Of a DNA stretch of 64,000 bases, positions 1 through 13,046 are shown piece by piece. Where the stretch lies: positions 8,578,745-8,642,744 of the forward strand of contig NC_052404.1 in NCBI RefSeq assembly GCF_009389715.1, in the 5' to 3' direction. The translations under genes and the position numbers were made by a program. The stretch is from Phoenix dactylifera (lineage: Eukaryota > Streptophyta > Magnoliopsida > Arecales > Arecaceae). The notes under the pieces are model-generated. The model worked only from the letters and a program-made list of their open reading frames with translations. It was not told the origin of the DNA and did no database searches. Each line of letters starts with the position of its first letter. The first letter of the stretch is position 1.

Positions 1-768
1 TGCCAACATGAATTACTGAGTCAAACAATTGGTGTAACACCTGCCAAAATCTGAACACAGAAACTACTCCATTGACAGGAGGGTTGCAACCACTAGGCTA
101 TGGCCTAGTTTGTAACCATATGGACACTCTCAAAAGAAATTTGTATAAAAGGACAACCTGAATAAATCTATTAATAAATTATGAGTTGATGGAACATAAA
201 ATGAGTAAGCTCGTTGAAGAATTTAAGAAATTGGAGTGCTGCCAATAACCTAGTATTTTGAATATGGTCTCTTCGATTAACAGTTCATTACAAATAGTTG
301 TTATCGATAAAAAAGATATACTAGATATCAATATTGTTGGTTTCTTAAGGACTGATTTTGATGCCTGAGTGCCATGGGATTTGAACAGAGGATGTTGGAA
401 AATTGCAAGTCAGAAGGATCCAGAGGAGACTGTGATTACATGATCTTAAGTTACTAAAAGTCACCTTTAAAAATTCATGCTTTTGAGCATACAGGAATTG
501 GGGGATCAACAACCATGAGTTACCCTTTCCACCTGTTCATTTCCTTAGCCTTCTCTTATTGGCAACTCCCATGTGTGAGAAATATCAAGCAGGTTCAGGA
601 ACCTGCATCCAAGCAGGGGCTAAATGTGTTCGAGAAATAAATAAAAGCATTGAGAAGTATCAATTGTCTGCATTGTAATACTCAAGCCAATACTAGAAAT
701 TTCTAGTTGGTGCACTATCAATTCCACTTAACTTAGAGGGATCTTGTCTGTATATAAGATGCACTTAC
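1..768. other. Probable first intron of the minus-strand gene; no exon seen
   Basis: Read on the minus strand this follows the donor site at the end of the lysine-rich exon (769-996), so it is probably intronic. I found no second exon, RNA gene or intact transposon here. The remaining exons must lie beyond the left edge. Confidence 0.4.
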
Positions 769-996
769 ACACTTTTCTTCGTAGACTTTATGCTTCTCCA
801 GCTCTATGTCAGATTCCAACACCCCGGCAATTTGAACATCTGCATTACCCGAACTGTGTGCATGGTGATTCTCCTCAGTGGCCGGACTATGGTTCTGCTC
901 CTGCATTGTCACTTCTCCTGCATTGGCATTAGCATCTTCCGCAGCTTTACTCTGACTGCCTTTCTTTTTCTTATTCTTCTTCTTCCTTCCATCCAT
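769..996 (-). CDS. First coding exon of a lysine-rich protein of unknown function (partial)
   Basis: The exon starts at ATG 996-994 and encodes about 76 residues beginning MDGRKKKNKKKKG. It continues with an Ala/Asn/Glu/His-rich hydrophilic stretch and ends near KHKVYEEKC. A good donor, GTGTAAGT on the minus strand, follows at 768; beyond it the frame soon stops, so this is one exon of a longer gene running off the left edge. The basic N-terminus could be a nuclear or nucleolar signal (inference). Plants have many coiled-coil proteins with a K-rich start like this, but I do not recognise a named family and assign no function. A leader probably lies upstream at 1537-2170. Confidence 0.6.
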
Positions 997-1560
997 ATTT
1001 CAGCTGGACAACAAATCAACAAAACTAATCCAACCTCTCCATTCAGCACCCAGTTTTGTGTCTCTTGCTGCAGTCATTAGAAGGCGTGTCAGATAGTTAT
1101 GGTTCGTATGTTACTAACTAAACGATCGAAGTAATTATATTCCTTGACAAGAATCTCATGTTATGCATATATTAGAGGAAAAAGTATTCAAACTTTAACA
1201 GGAACATAGAGTAAAATGGTGGTAATCCATCAGGATTCAAATTTATTGACAGAAACATGATTCATTCTAAGACAAATCAAGAAATCACAACAAGTTTCAT
1301 AGGCCAACATATCAACCAATTTGTTTCGAAGAAAGGTAATATTAGTCTAAGCTACCCAATCCTCCAGACACGAATATTATGGCAGACACAATGAAGTCCC
1401 AACAAATCCACACATACGCCGCATTGATCTGACAACGTAACGACTAATTCATGCAAATACAAGAAAAATCTGAAAAAGAAAAAAAGAATGAATGGATCGA
1501 ACGCTAATCCAACAGTACATCAGAGATCAAGAGTACCTAAATGCCCCGAAGAAAGAAACC
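997..1560 (-). other. Leader or leader intron of the minus-strand gene
   Basis: No coding sequence is visible. A plausible minus-strand splice donor (TTTAG then GTACTC) lies at 1537/1536, so most of this segment may be an intron inside the 5' leader between 1537 and the start-codon exon. This is inference from splice-like motifs only. Confidence 0.35.
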
Positions 1561-2110
1561 CTCCGATTCCGAGATCTAAAGCTGCAAGAACAAACCCGAG
1601 CTTAGCGATCAAGAATCCCCGGAACCAGAAAGATTAACAAATTCGCCCATTAACTGCAATTCTTGACGAAATCTAACCCTAAAACCAAGCTCGAGGATGG
1701 ACGGAGCTTGGATCGGAGGAAGAACGACGAGTTCTTGAGGTGCCCTCCGATTCTGAGATCTAAAGCTGCAAGAACAAACCCGAGCTTAGCGATCAAGAAT
1801 CCCCGGAACCAAAAAGATTAACAAATTCGCCCATTAACTGCAATTCTTGACGAAATCTAACCCTAAAACCAAGCTCGAGGATGGACGGAGCTCGGATCGG
1901 AGGAAGAACGACGAATTCTTGAGGTGCCCTCCGATTCCGAGATCTAAAGCTGCAGGAACAAACCCGAGCTTAGCGATCAGAATCCCCGGAACCAAAAAGA
2001 TTAACAAATTCGCCAATTAACTGCAATTCTGGACGAAATCTAACCCTAAAACCAAGCTCGAGGATGGACGGAGCTCGGATCGGAGGAAGAAGGACGAGTT
2101 CTTGAGGTGC
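1561..2110. repeat. 184-bp tandem repeat, three copies, in the gene's leader region
   Basis: Three consecutive units start with CTCCGATTC at 1561, 1745 and 1929, a period of 184 bp. They differ by a few substitutions and one missing base in the third unit, so the duplication is fairly recent. Each unit, read on the minus strand, contains a polypyrimidine-AG run (TTTGTTCTTGCAG) resembling a 3' splice site. The array sits between the promoter side and the start-codon exon of the minus-strand gene. It could offer alternative leader exons, or be neutral. Confidence 0.9.
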
Positions 2111-2514
2111 GATTCGACTGCGATCACCAAGAGCCGCGTGAAATTTCCGCTTCAAAACCCATCTAACGGCTCTTTGTCAGGGCTGCGAGACGCGATATCG
2201 CGGTGATAGGCCCGTCGAAGCCTCTCACAAAGTCAACTTTCGTTCGTACAATCCAAGCCGTTCATTCGGTGCATCCATCCGATTTGTGATTCCCGTGATC
2301 TTCCAAGTTACATCGGGAAAAGCATCGTAGAAAACGAGAGATTGGATGCGACCCGATCCATTTTCCACGGGAAATTTTAGCCAGCCTGCGACTCGATTGC
2401 GTTTATATCCCTCGGTAGGCACCGTACGGCGTGACGAGGGATAAGCGCAATTGATACATCATAGCATTTTAGCTAAATTTTTTCGATCAGAATATGTCAT
2501 AATTACATGAACAA
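2111..2514. other. Probable promoter side of the minus-strand gene
   Basis: This is moderately GC-rich, gene-proximal sequence upstream of the leader repeats. I see no recognisable gene, RNA or transposon. It ends where the duplicated 7.1-kb block begins. Confidence 0.3.
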
Positions 2515-5500
2515 ATGATCACAACACTCCGTGGATGACAAATCCTGCCTCTAAGTGATACTAAGGATATCATATTTATGGATCTTTTAAGTAGATGGAT
2601 GACTTCTCAAAATATATATAAATAATCAGATTATTCATTATTGAAGTGTTTGTGATGGCATTTTTTTTTGTTTTTGTTTTCTTCTAGATCATGGTGTCGT
2701 TGGTTGGTTTTTTTTTTTTTTTTTTGTTGTTGTTGTTGAATGGAATGAGACTGAGCTTAGAACCTTAGTAAAGATGCAAAAGGGTCACAGTGCGTCCTAA
2801 AATTTTGATCTCAATATGGTACATAAATGTTTACTGAGACCCAAATCTAGATGACCCTCTCGCGCCAATGATTGCTGCTAAAATGTATAAGACCGATAGG
2901 GCAAAGCGTGAGACCACGGCTTGTAGCTGGACACAGAAAAGTATTCCAAAGGATGAGTTTAAAGTTGCCGATATCGTTGTAAAAGTGTTTTGGCCTCATT
3001 TACAGGAGTTTTTGGAGAGCCAAAAAGCACTTTATAGCCCTTCAAAAGTACTTTTATATAAAATAGAGATGTTTGATAGAATTTTCGAAAAACTATTTTA
3101 GCTTTTTCAGAAAGCTGAATACAGCTTTTTGAAAGAAGCTTCATTTTAGAGCTTTTCGAATGAGCTTTTTCTATATACTAAATAGTCATGCTGCATAAAC
3201 TCCTTATTTTGTTGCTATTGAAGTTCTTTCGTTAAATGGGACAATGTTGTGTATTTGTTTTGATGCTTTCCCGTTGATGAGCAAATAAGCATAGTCTTAT
3301 TGGTGGCATTGTTCTTGATCTCCTTAAGATGAAGTATAAACCACAAATGTGCATTTGTGACACCTGGATTTGGAACCTACTAATCCAAATGGATAAACAA
3401 CCAACTAAACACGCTCATACAGACTTTGTTGAATTGATTTGACCCTTCATTGTTTGTTAGATAACTCTAAGAGAACATAGTTAATCTTACGATGCACTTG
3501 GTTCGAATTCACAAATATTTGCATTCAAACTACAACACACTATAGATGCAACATGACCTGAGCCTTGCATGTATGTATTTCTTAGTAAAAGAAATGTGAT
3601 ACATAGGTTTCACGTGCCCTCAGATGTATTAAACAATATTTTTGATTGAATTAATATAAAACTTCAACTAAAGTGATTAACAGAATGTTCATAATTATAT
3701 ATATGAAAATTTTCATTGTCAACGAATGCCTACAACATGCTACATGGAGTAGATCGATTGTGCTGACCCAAAATATAGAACAAATACCAAACAAAAAATA
3801 GAAAAAAGATGTTGGAAGAAAACTAATTAGGAGAAAAAAAATATAATTAAAAAATTGAATCATACAAAAAAAACTCTCTTTCACTTTTTACCAAGAAGGA
3901 CAACTTTCACTCTCTTATTTTTTATTTTATACAAATACTCCTATTCTTCTGACACCATTAATATGAATCATATTTATTTTAATTAAAATAAAATAAAATT
4001 TCAAAATTATTTTTTTGTCCTCCATCACGATCGCTTTATAAATATTTTCTTTTGCACATCTACCTATTAAGAATATTTTATTTATTTTAATTTGAAATCG
4101 TTAATTTTTTAATGGCATTAAATGGTGTGGGTACATGCAAAAATAGGGATAAAAAAAAGGTAAAACAACAAAACAAGTGTTTTAGGAGGATATACATGCA
4201 AATCAATATTTAGGAGGATATTCATGCAAAAAATCTCTAAAGGATAAATATTCTTGTATAATAAACCTAGAAATAGAATTTTAACGAATAAGCAATGAAT
4301 CTCAATGTCCATGCTAATCTCACAATCCAGATTTACATTTTTTAAGCTAATCAAATTTAATTTGTTACACGCACCAACTATCAAACTTTTTCTAAATTCC
4401 TCATCTATTACATCAAAAAGAAACATTGCAATGGCCACCAAAGATCATGCCTGAAACTTTGATGACGGAAGAGTTTTAAAAGAGCATTTAGCAAGGAACA
4501 TTACCTGGTTGCCACTTATTACCCAGATTGCAACATGCACCTCCATTTGGGCCCAACAGACGCGGTTGCTTCTGCTTCAAGCGGAAGCTCTCGCGTCTTC
4601 TTTAAACAAAATCTCGCCTTCCATGAAAAGTGAAGAAGGTACAAACAGACCGGCCTTCCTTGCCAACAATTTTCATGACTTAGGTTTTGTATTCAGTTTG
4701 CATGCAAGATGAAAGATTGCAAAATACTTATATACATACATATATGTATGCGCGAGCTTGTGATGAATGTGCCTACATTGTTTTAGACTATGTTGCAAAA
4801 CACATACATGCATGCATCCGTGAACGCACGTTGAAAGATGCATGCATGAATGCATCTACAACATTTTAATAAAATACTTAGAATCACTGTGTAAAAAAAT
4901 ATAGAATATATAAATAAATTTATCTTATCTATCTACTTAAGTTTTTGGGATAAATGATGATTTTAATATAGTACCAAAGCAGAGATCCTGAGTTCGTATT
5001 ATATTTTTACACTCTTTAATTTTATTATTAAAAATTTTACATGTTGTGCTCATCTATTAAAAAAATATATATATAGCACTGAAAAAATATAAGAAAATAT
5101 AAAATATATAAATAAATCTTATTTTAACACATTATTTTTCAATACTTTCTCGCCACGGTTTGGGAACGACGTGGAATAGTGTTTTACTCATGATTTGTTT
5201 TGAGCGGGCAAATTTTTTTACCAAAAGAAAAAGAAAGAAGGAAGCAGCATCATCGAATGCGTCACCTCCATCGGACGCTTCTGAAATAGGGGAAGTGGGA
5301 AGCTTTGCCTTCATCATCACGTGAAATTGTTTATCCGGAAGACTTTTTGGACGCTCAATCATTTGATTTAGATGAGCGGTCGATTACACATCTGAATGCT
5401 CGTACATGTGACTTGCTTCTGAACTCCCAACATTTTAGGTTAAATGCTCGCGTGCAAGGAAAAAAGAGCTCCGACCCAGTCCGAATATTGGACTGTACAC

Positions 5501-5826
5501 TTGTCACTTGACAGCATTATATATATTTGATGAGTACAGAAAACCTCACTCTTTTTCTTTTGGTAAAAGAAAACCACAGTTGTTCATTAAATATTTTTGC
5601 ATATCATCGATCAAAGCCTACCAGTTTGGTGCTCTTCTACCTGTGGAGGTGGTCTAGGGTTCGAATATCATCATATGGTCCAAAAAATTTTATAAGGCGA
5701 TTTTCGCACCCACATCATTCATTGCATAATATGATATGTATATTAACGATATCTTATTATATTGTGGAAATGAATAAAAATTATTTGTCTCCAAAATAAA
5801 TGATGTGATGGCCAAAAGATGCAGGC

Positions 5827-6122
5827 GTGGTAGTCTAGTGGTAAGGGGATGATAATTCCGTCCAAGTTGCCCGGGTTCGAAACGCACGGACGTCGATTAA
5901 ATTAGGGGCGATTATGCTTTCCTTCCACTTGTACCAAGGTGACGCTAGGGTGACGTACCCACACGTGTGGCGGTGAGCCCACGGGTCGGAGAAGGCACGC
6001 GAAACCTGCGACCTGTATCGAACATTCCCTGATGGAAGGGGGGCCCAGTGGGAGCTGCTACGCGGGTGGGCTGGTCCCTCCCCCTCCCCTCCTATTTTGC
6101 ACCAAAAAAAAAAAAAAAAAAG
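5827..6122 (+). mobile_element. tRNA-derived SINE with 12-bp target-site duplication (copy A)
   Basis: The 5' end looks like a tRNA gene with a pol III A box (TGGTAGTCTAGTGG) and B box (GGGTTCGAAAC). A body of about 230 bp and an A18 tail follow. The perfect 12-bp repeat AAAGATGCAGGC flanks it at 5815-5826 and 6123-6134, as expected after LINE-assisted insertion. It shares body motifs (ACGCGCGGGCGTCGATTAAA-like) with the elements at 18853, 32600 and 36501, so this is a dispersed family. It is not a functional tRNA, because the cloverleaf 3' half is replaced by the SINE body. Confidence 0.88.
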
Positions 6123-6896
6123 AAAGATGCAGGCCCTGTAGGATCAAGTGACTAAGGTGAAAATTTGATGAAGCTAAGTATGTAATAGAGTATAAAAAAT
6201 AGGGACAATGATCTGGTACTGTGTGTTAGCTGTATTCCACACCGACATTTTGTCATGGCTCTTTGACGTTAACGCGTATCTATCAAATTCTGTCGCTGGC
6301 TCGTCATTCACCTATCTGATCTCATGGGCGCAATGCAACTTCCAGTAGAATAAATGGATACGTTATAAAATAGATTTCTTGCTCCTTTGTTGCTTGAGGC
6401 CCAAGGTTGTTGTACTTGGTGACACACATGCTTGTACTATTACTTAGGCCCCAAGTCTACTAATATTGAGAGATTTACGTGCCAATGAGATCATCACCAA
6501 TGATTGGACGTTATATAAATAAAAAAAACAAATGATGTGGCGAAAAGATTATGAAAAAGTGAGAGTGATCACGCTTCTCTCATGTATTAAAGAACTTAAA
6601 TTAAAAGTAAAAACACAAACAAAAAAAATGCATCCATGCATGAGGACACAAGCACAAAAAATGCCATGCGCGATCCTCGTGTGTGTGTGTATATATATAT
6701 ACCTTTTCGTTTCTATCATTTACGAAAAAGTAGAACTAAAATTAAAATTAAAGAGAAGACATAAGAAAGCAGAGATCAAAAACGCCATTCTACGTTGCAC
6801 CTTTTTGAATTGGCCTTGTAACTTGTCTCCCATAAGGGACTTCTTTTTGAGTATTTTTTTGAGCTACCATAGCCTCGCTAAGATTTTGATGGAAGG

Positions 6897-7306
6897 GTGA
6901 TCTCTAGTGTTTGGAGTGCTTATGCAAAATACCACAAAGGTAGGGCGGGGCGGGGCCATGCTCGACGCGTGTTGCGGGCTCGAGCAATCATGCTGGAGAG
7001 TGATTCGGCTACGGTGATCGGTTGGATTCAGAAAGGCATCGACAGTGTGGGTGGGTGTCATCCTTTGCTTCAAGACATCTGAACTATGGTTAGTGGAGGC
7101 ATGGCATTCCAGGCCATGTATATTTATAGAGAGGCTAACGGAGCAACGAAGTAGGTGGTCTTGTATATGGCCAATCATTCGGAGGTGTCCTGTGGATTGG
7201 AAAGAGGGAGCTGCCTATAGCGCTCTATGATATTTTTTTTTTGAATATTTTCATACTAAAATTGTATGAATCAACCATTTTAGCCAAAAAAAAAAAAAAA
7301 AAAAAA
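6897..7306 (+). mobile_element. 5'-truncated LINE tail with dead RNase H-like domain (copy A)
   Basis: In two frames the sequence encodes pieces typical of the C-terminal RNase H-like domain of plant non-LTR retrotransposons: MLESDSATVIGWIQKGIDS, then CHPLLQDI, then after a frame change YIYREANGA and YMANHS. The frame shift after LLQDI and an in-frame TAG after the REANGA motif show it is dead. A short 3' tail ends in A21 (7286-7306), as LINE insertions do. Confidence 0.75.
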
Positions 7307-7854
7307 GCCACGGAGGCAGCAAGTCAATAGCTACTGCTTAAGAAATTGGGATACTAAGTGCAAGTAAAGGGATATCCATCTGGCTGTTTATATATATACT
7401 CATACAGTGCAAGGCGCGTGGTGGATCATGCTCTTGTATGGAAATTTCATAGAGGTTGTCTCTATACAAGCATTAATTTTTTTTCAAGGGAAGGAAATCA
7501 TATGGCATTGCTTTCGTTTTCACATTTGGCACCAACGCAGGAGAATTACCGTAAAGTAAACAAACTCAAAAACCCTTTTTAACATACTAGGATGGCTCAC
7601 TCAAAAAATTTCAGTTGCACTTCTATGTTCTCAGAGTTTACTTAAGGATTTGTAAAGCCAGGAAGTTAATCAAATAAGATTTATTATTGCGTATCATATA
7701 TCGATATCCTTGCAACTTGCCTACTTAAAATCGTTTTCCATTGAGCTCATATGACTGCATTTTTCTAATGTTACATATTAAGAGACCTCTGGTGCTGAAA
7801 GTTGCAAAAATTTCAAACTGTCGTAGAAAAATATGATTCTCCTCAACGTTTCTG

Positions 7855-8040
7855 AGAGCATTTGGTATAGAATAATTTTTCCAAGATCAAGAATGATATT
7901 TGGTTGCATCATGGTAATTCTACATAGCACCGATGTCAAATTGCCTCCACTCAAATCACCATCAAACCCAGTGATGGAATACAAGTCCTTGAGGTCGGGA
8001 TCCAAGAGCATTCTAGAAGAGTGATCTAGGCCTGAAATTT
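7855..8040. repeat. GCATTTGGTAT-type dispersed repeat (copy A)
   Basis: The segment starts GCATTTGGTATAG and contains TTTGGTTGCATCATGGTAAT, then CCCAGTGATGGAATAC and CTTGAGGTCGGGAT. The same order of motifs occurs at 54258-54480. The two are diverged copies of one non-coding element, probably a MITE-like or other non-autonomous transposon. I did not find clear terminal inverted repeats. Confidence 0.6.
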
Positions 8041-8107
8041 GAGAATAAAAATTCCTTCAATTCAGAAAAAAAATTGATATATCAACATGCTAATAATATA
8101 TTATATC

Positions 8108-8129
8108 AATTATTTATATATATATATAT

Positions 8130-8166
<37 letters not shown>

Positions 8167-8200
8167 ATTATATATATATATATATATATATTATATTTAT
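8108..8200. repeat. Compound microsatellite (TA)n(TG)7(GA)10(TA)n (copy A)
   Basis: Consecutive runs of TA, seven TG, about ten GA and TA again. Copy B has one GA unit more, one of the few differences between the two 7.1-kb blocks. AT-rich non-coding DNA follows to about 8500. Confidence 0.95.
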
Positions 8201-8519
8201 GATATATATTATACTATAATATATTTATATTATTAATAAATTAATAAATATATTTTTATGGAATATATTAATGATAGTTTTGGTATTTATGGCCAATGAT
8301 TACAGGTTACTCAAGAAATCTTTAATTGTTGAAACATGGTGTATTAAACACGATGATCAAAGATTAAATTACTCAAGATAAGAATTATTAATGATTTAAG
8401 ATTACTTTGATGATTCCATTTGGATGCACAATTGTCTCAGGCTTGTTGACAAAACCAAAACCAAGCGGAAGCGGTTGAACCGTTCGCCCCTCGCTATCTT
8501 CTTTCGTGCTGGGTCGGAT

Positions 8520-9635
8520 TTGTCGTGCCACGTCTCTTTCCGAAACGCGCACGTGAAAATCCAACGGCCAGAAGTCGCAGCTCTTCTACGTGGCATAATC
8601 CTATGCCTAACATCTTGCCCGCAACGACAAGCCTACATAAGTGCTGACGTGGCATCAAACCAAAAGACGAAATTACCTCTTCTAATTGTTGTATTTCGTT
8701 CCACTACCAGGGTTCCATGAATCAGACGGCCTATAATCATTGATGATCATTGATAGAGATACGCGTCGCATCAAATGCACAGCGCCGCACTAAACGAATC
8801 GTAATAGTAATAGAAAATTGGAATTTTTTATTAATTAAACGGTTCAAACGAGTCACTGGTCCAGCTTTTAGATTAGTGGGCTCGAGATGTACCATGAGAT
8901 CAGACGGTTTCGGCGGGCTAGACCGGAGCCTCGAACCGAGATGGAGACCATGGCAGCACGCCGGTGGACCCGACAGCGGCGGCTGGTCCTTCCTCGTGCC
9001 GAACTGATGACGCCTGTCGCTCCTGAAATTACCAAAATGCCCTTCCACGGGGTTGCTCCTCCCGAAGCAGTTACACCGTTCTCTTATTACGTTGTAAGTT
9101 TTGATTGGTTAGTCCGGCAAACAACGTTGGTGGGCTCCACAGGAGATGAGAACGGCATTCCTGAGGTTACGCTCGTTTCCGTAATACAGATCTGGGATGT
9201 ACGATCAGAGCCGTTGAAACCATGAGTCCCATTCTGAGACTACAATTAGTGGAAAGGGGGCATTTCGGGAATTGAGTAGATGATAAGGTCGCAGTACCTC
9301 GCCACTCCCCCACCTTCAACCTTTTCCTTTATTTGTCCACTTCTCTGCTCCCCTCGTCGCGCGCTCTCTCTCTCGCCCGAGATCCGGTTGGAACTCTTCT
9401 AGGTCTGTGTCTCTTAATCGAAAACTAGTGTGTTCTCCAAAGAAAAAGAGTGATCGAAGCTTCTTTTTTTTTCCGTTAATCTTGGGGATTTTCTGGATCT
9501 TTGAGGTGGGAATAATTAAGAGATGCCTCTCTAGTGATTTTTACTGTATTTTTTTTGAAATTTTTGATCCTTGAGCTGTTCTCAACTCGGGGTTCTTGAA
9601 ATCGTTTTGAGAATTCTTTTGATGAAACCGCGAAT
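8520..9635 (+). promoter_or_regulatory. CRF promoter and leader, copy A (truncated by gap)
   Basis: This is the same sequence that lies directly upstream of the CRF gene in copy B, but here it ends 34 bp before the start-codon position because the assembly gap intervenes. It includes four ACGT-core motifs and a pyrimidine-rich leader (CTCTCTCTCTC near 9363). No coding part of the CRF gene is present on this side of the gap. Confidence 0.7.
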
Positions 9636-9735
9636 NNNNNNNNNNNNNNNNNNNNNNNNNNNNNNNNNNNNNNNNNNNNNNNNNNNNNNNNNNNNNNNNN
9701 NNNNNNNNNNNNNNNNNNNNNNNNNNNNNNNNNNN
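9636..9735. other. Assembly gap of exactly 100 N
   Basis: The run of N is exactly 100 bases, the conventional placeholder for a gap of unknown size. It lies precisely between the end of block copy A and the start of copy B. Confidence 0.99.
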
Positions 9736-12700
9736 ATGATCACAACACTCCGTGGATGACAAATCCTGCCTCTAAGTGATACTAAGGATATCATATTTAT
9801 GGATCTTTTAAGTAGATGGATGACTTCTCAAAATATATATAAATAATCAGATTATTCATTATTGAAGTGTTTGTGATGGCATTTTTTTTTGTTTTTGTTT
9901 TCTTCTAGATCATGGTGTCGTTGGTTGGTTTTTTTTTTTTTTTTTTGTTGTTGTTGTTGAATGGAATGAGACTGAGCTTAGAACCTTAGTAAAGATGCAA
10001 AAGGGTCACAGTGCGTCCTAAAATTTTGATCTCAATATGGTACATAAATGTTTACTGAGACCCAAATCTAGATGACCCTCTCGCGCCAATGATTGCTGCT
10101 AAAATGTATAAGACCGATAGGGCAAAGCGTGAGACCACGGCTTGTAGCTGGACACAGAAAAGTATTCCAAAGGATGAGTTTAAAGTTGCCGATATCGTTG
10201 TAAAAGTGTTTTGGCCTCATTTACAGGAGTTTTGGAGAGCCAAAAAGCACTTTATAGCCCTTCAAAAGTACTTTTATATAAAATAGAGATGTTTGATAGA
10301 ATTTTCGAAAAACTATTTTAGCTTTTTCAGAAAGCTGAATACAGCTTTTTGAAAGAAGCTTCATTTTAGAGCTTTTCGAATGAGCTTTTTCTATATACTA
10401 AATAGTCATGCTGCATAAACTCCTTATTTTGTTGCTATTGAAGTTCTTTCGTTAAATGGGACAATGTTGTGTATTTGTTTTGATGCTTTCCCGTTGATGA
10501 GCAAATAAGCATAGTCTTATTGGTGGCATTGTTCTTGATCTCCTTAAGATGAAGTATAAACCACAAATGTGCATTTGTGACACCTGGATTTGGAACCTAC
10601 TAATCCAAATGGATAAACAACCAACTAAACACGCTCATACAGACTTTGTTGAATTGATTTGACCCTTCATTGTTTGTTAGATAACTCTAAGAGAACATAG
10701 TTAATCTTACGATGCACTTGGTTCGAATTCACAAATATTTGCATTCAAACTACAACACACTATAGATGCAACATGACCTGAGCCTTGCATGTATGTATTT
10801 CTTAGTAAAAGAAATGTGATACATAGGTTTCACGTGCCCTCAGATGTATTAAACAATATTTTTGATTGAATTAATATAAAACTTCAACTAAAGTGATTAA
10901 CAGAATGTTCATAATTATATATATGAAAATTTTCATTGTCAACGAATGCCTACAACATGCTACATGGAGTAGATCGATTGTGCTGACCCAAAATATAGAA
11001 CAAATACCAAACAAAAAATAGAAAAAAGATGTTGGAAGAAAACTAATTAGGAGAAAAAAAATATAATTAAAAAATTGAATCATACAAAAAAAACTCTCTT
11101 TCACTTTTTACCAAGAAGGACAACTTTCACTCTCTTATTTTTTATTTTATACAAATACTCCTATTCTTCTGACACCATTAATATGAATCATATTTATTTT
11201 AATTAAAATAAAATAAAATTTCAAAATTATTTTTTTGTCCTCCATCACGATCGCTTTATAAATATTTTCTTTTGCACATCTACCTATTAAGAATATTTTA
11301 TTTATTTTAATTTGAAATCGTTAATTTTTTAATGGCATTAAATGGTGTGGGTACATGCAAAAATAGGGATAAAAAAAAGGTAAAACAACAAAACAAGTGT
11401 TTTAGGAGGATATACATGCAAATCAATATTTAGGAGGATATTCATGCAAAAAATCTCTAAAGGATAAATATTCTTGTATAATAAACCTAGAAATAGAATT
11501 TTAACGAATAAGCAATGAATCTCAATGTCCATGCTAATCTCACAATCCAGATTTACATTTTTTAAGCTAATCAAATTTAATTTGTTACACGCACCAACTA
11601 TCAAACTTTTTCTAAATTCCTCATCTATTACATCAAAAAGAAACATTGCAATGGCCACCAAAGATCATGCCTGAAACTTTGATGACGGAAGAGTTTTAAA
11701 AGAGCATTTAGCAAGGAACATTACCTGGTTGCCACTTATTACCCAGATTGCAACATGCACCTCCATTTGGGCCCAACAGACGCGGTTGCTTCTGCTTCAA
11801 GCGGAAGCTCTCGCGTCTTCTTTAAACAAAATCTCGCCTTCCATGAAAAGTGAAGAAGGTACAAACAGACCGGCCTTCCTTGCCAACAATTTTCATGACT
11901 TAGGTTTTGTATTCAGTTTGCATGCAAGATGAAAGATTGCAAAATACTTATATACATACATATATGTATGCGCGAGCTTGTGATGAATGTGCCTACATTG
12001 TTTTAGACTATGTTGCAAAACACATACATGCATGCATCCGTGAACGCACGTTGAAAGATGCATGCATGAATGCATCTACAACATTTTAATAAAATACTTA
12101 GAATCACTGTGTAAAAAAATATAGAATATATAAATAAATTTATCTTATCTATCTACTTAAGTTTTTGGGATAAATGATGATTTTAATATAGTACCAAAGC
12201 AGAGATCCTGAGTTCGTATTATATTTTTACACTCTTTAATTTTATTATTAAAAATTTTACATGTTGTGCTCATCTATTAAAAAAATATATATATAGCACT
12301 GAAAAAATATAAGAAAATATAAAATATATAAATAAATCTTATTTTAACACATTATTTTTCAATACTTTCTCGCCACGGTTTGGGAACGACGTGGAATAGT
12401 GTTTTACTCATGATTTGTTTTGAGCGGGCAAATTTTTTTACCAAAAGAAAAAGAAAGAAGGAAGCAGCATCATCGAATGCGTCACCTCCATCGGACGCTT
12501 CTGAAATAGGGGAAGTGGGAAGCTTTGCCTTCATCATCACGTGAAATTGTTTATCCGGAAGACTTTTTGGACGCTCAATCATTTGATTTAGATGAGCGGT
12601 CGATTACACATCTGAATGCTCGTACATGTGACTTGCTTCTGAACTCCCAACATTTTAGGTTAAATGCTCGCGTGCAAGGAAAAAAGAGCTCCGACCCAGT

Positions 12701-13046
12701 CCGAATATTGGACTGTACACTTGTCACTTGACAGCATTATATATATTTGATGAGTACAGAAAACCTCACTCTTTTTCTTTTGGTAAAAGAAAACCACAGT
12801 TGTTCATTAAATATTTTTGCATATCATCGATCAAAGCCTACCAGTTTGGTGCTCTTCTACCTGTGGAGGTGGTCTAGGGTTCGAATATCATCATATGGTC
12901 CAAAAAATTTTATAAGGCGATTTTCGCACCCACATCATTCATTGCATAATATGATATGTATATTAACGATATCTTATTATATTGTGGAAATGAATAAAAA
13001 TTATTTGTCTCCAAAATAAATGATGTGATGGCCAAAAGATGCAGGC

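Larger units (their letters stand above)
2515..9635. repeat. 7,121-bp block, copy A of a near-identical direct duplication
   Basis: The block starts ATGATCACAACACTCCG at 2515 and ends GAAACCGCGAAT at 9635, flush against the N run. Copy B (9736-16856) matches it end to end, and both copies are 7,121 bp. The only differences I found are about seven length changes in homopolymers or a GA repeat: T5/T4 near 3010, A/AA near 5886, poly-A 18/17 near 6110, T7/T6 near 6855, T10/T11 near 7235, A8/A7 near 8065, and one GA unit near 8150. I saw no substitutions. Most likely one locus assembled twice. Outside the elements listed separately (2515-5814, 6135-6896, 7307-7854) I see only AT-rich non-coding DNA. 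Confidence 0.95.

Noticed and set aside
2868-3101. 77-codon frame in block A (shortened in block B by one T)
   Set aside because: No recognisable domain, and a one-base homopolymer difference breaks it in the other copy.
4118-4441. 107-codon hydrophobic minus-strand frame (also at 11338)
   Set aside because: AT-rich sequence gives hydrophobic codons by chance; no domain or family resemblance.
5821-5892. A tRNA gene
   Set aside because: A and B boxes are present but no cloverleaf 3' half; the sequence continues into a SINE body with poly-A and target-site duplication.
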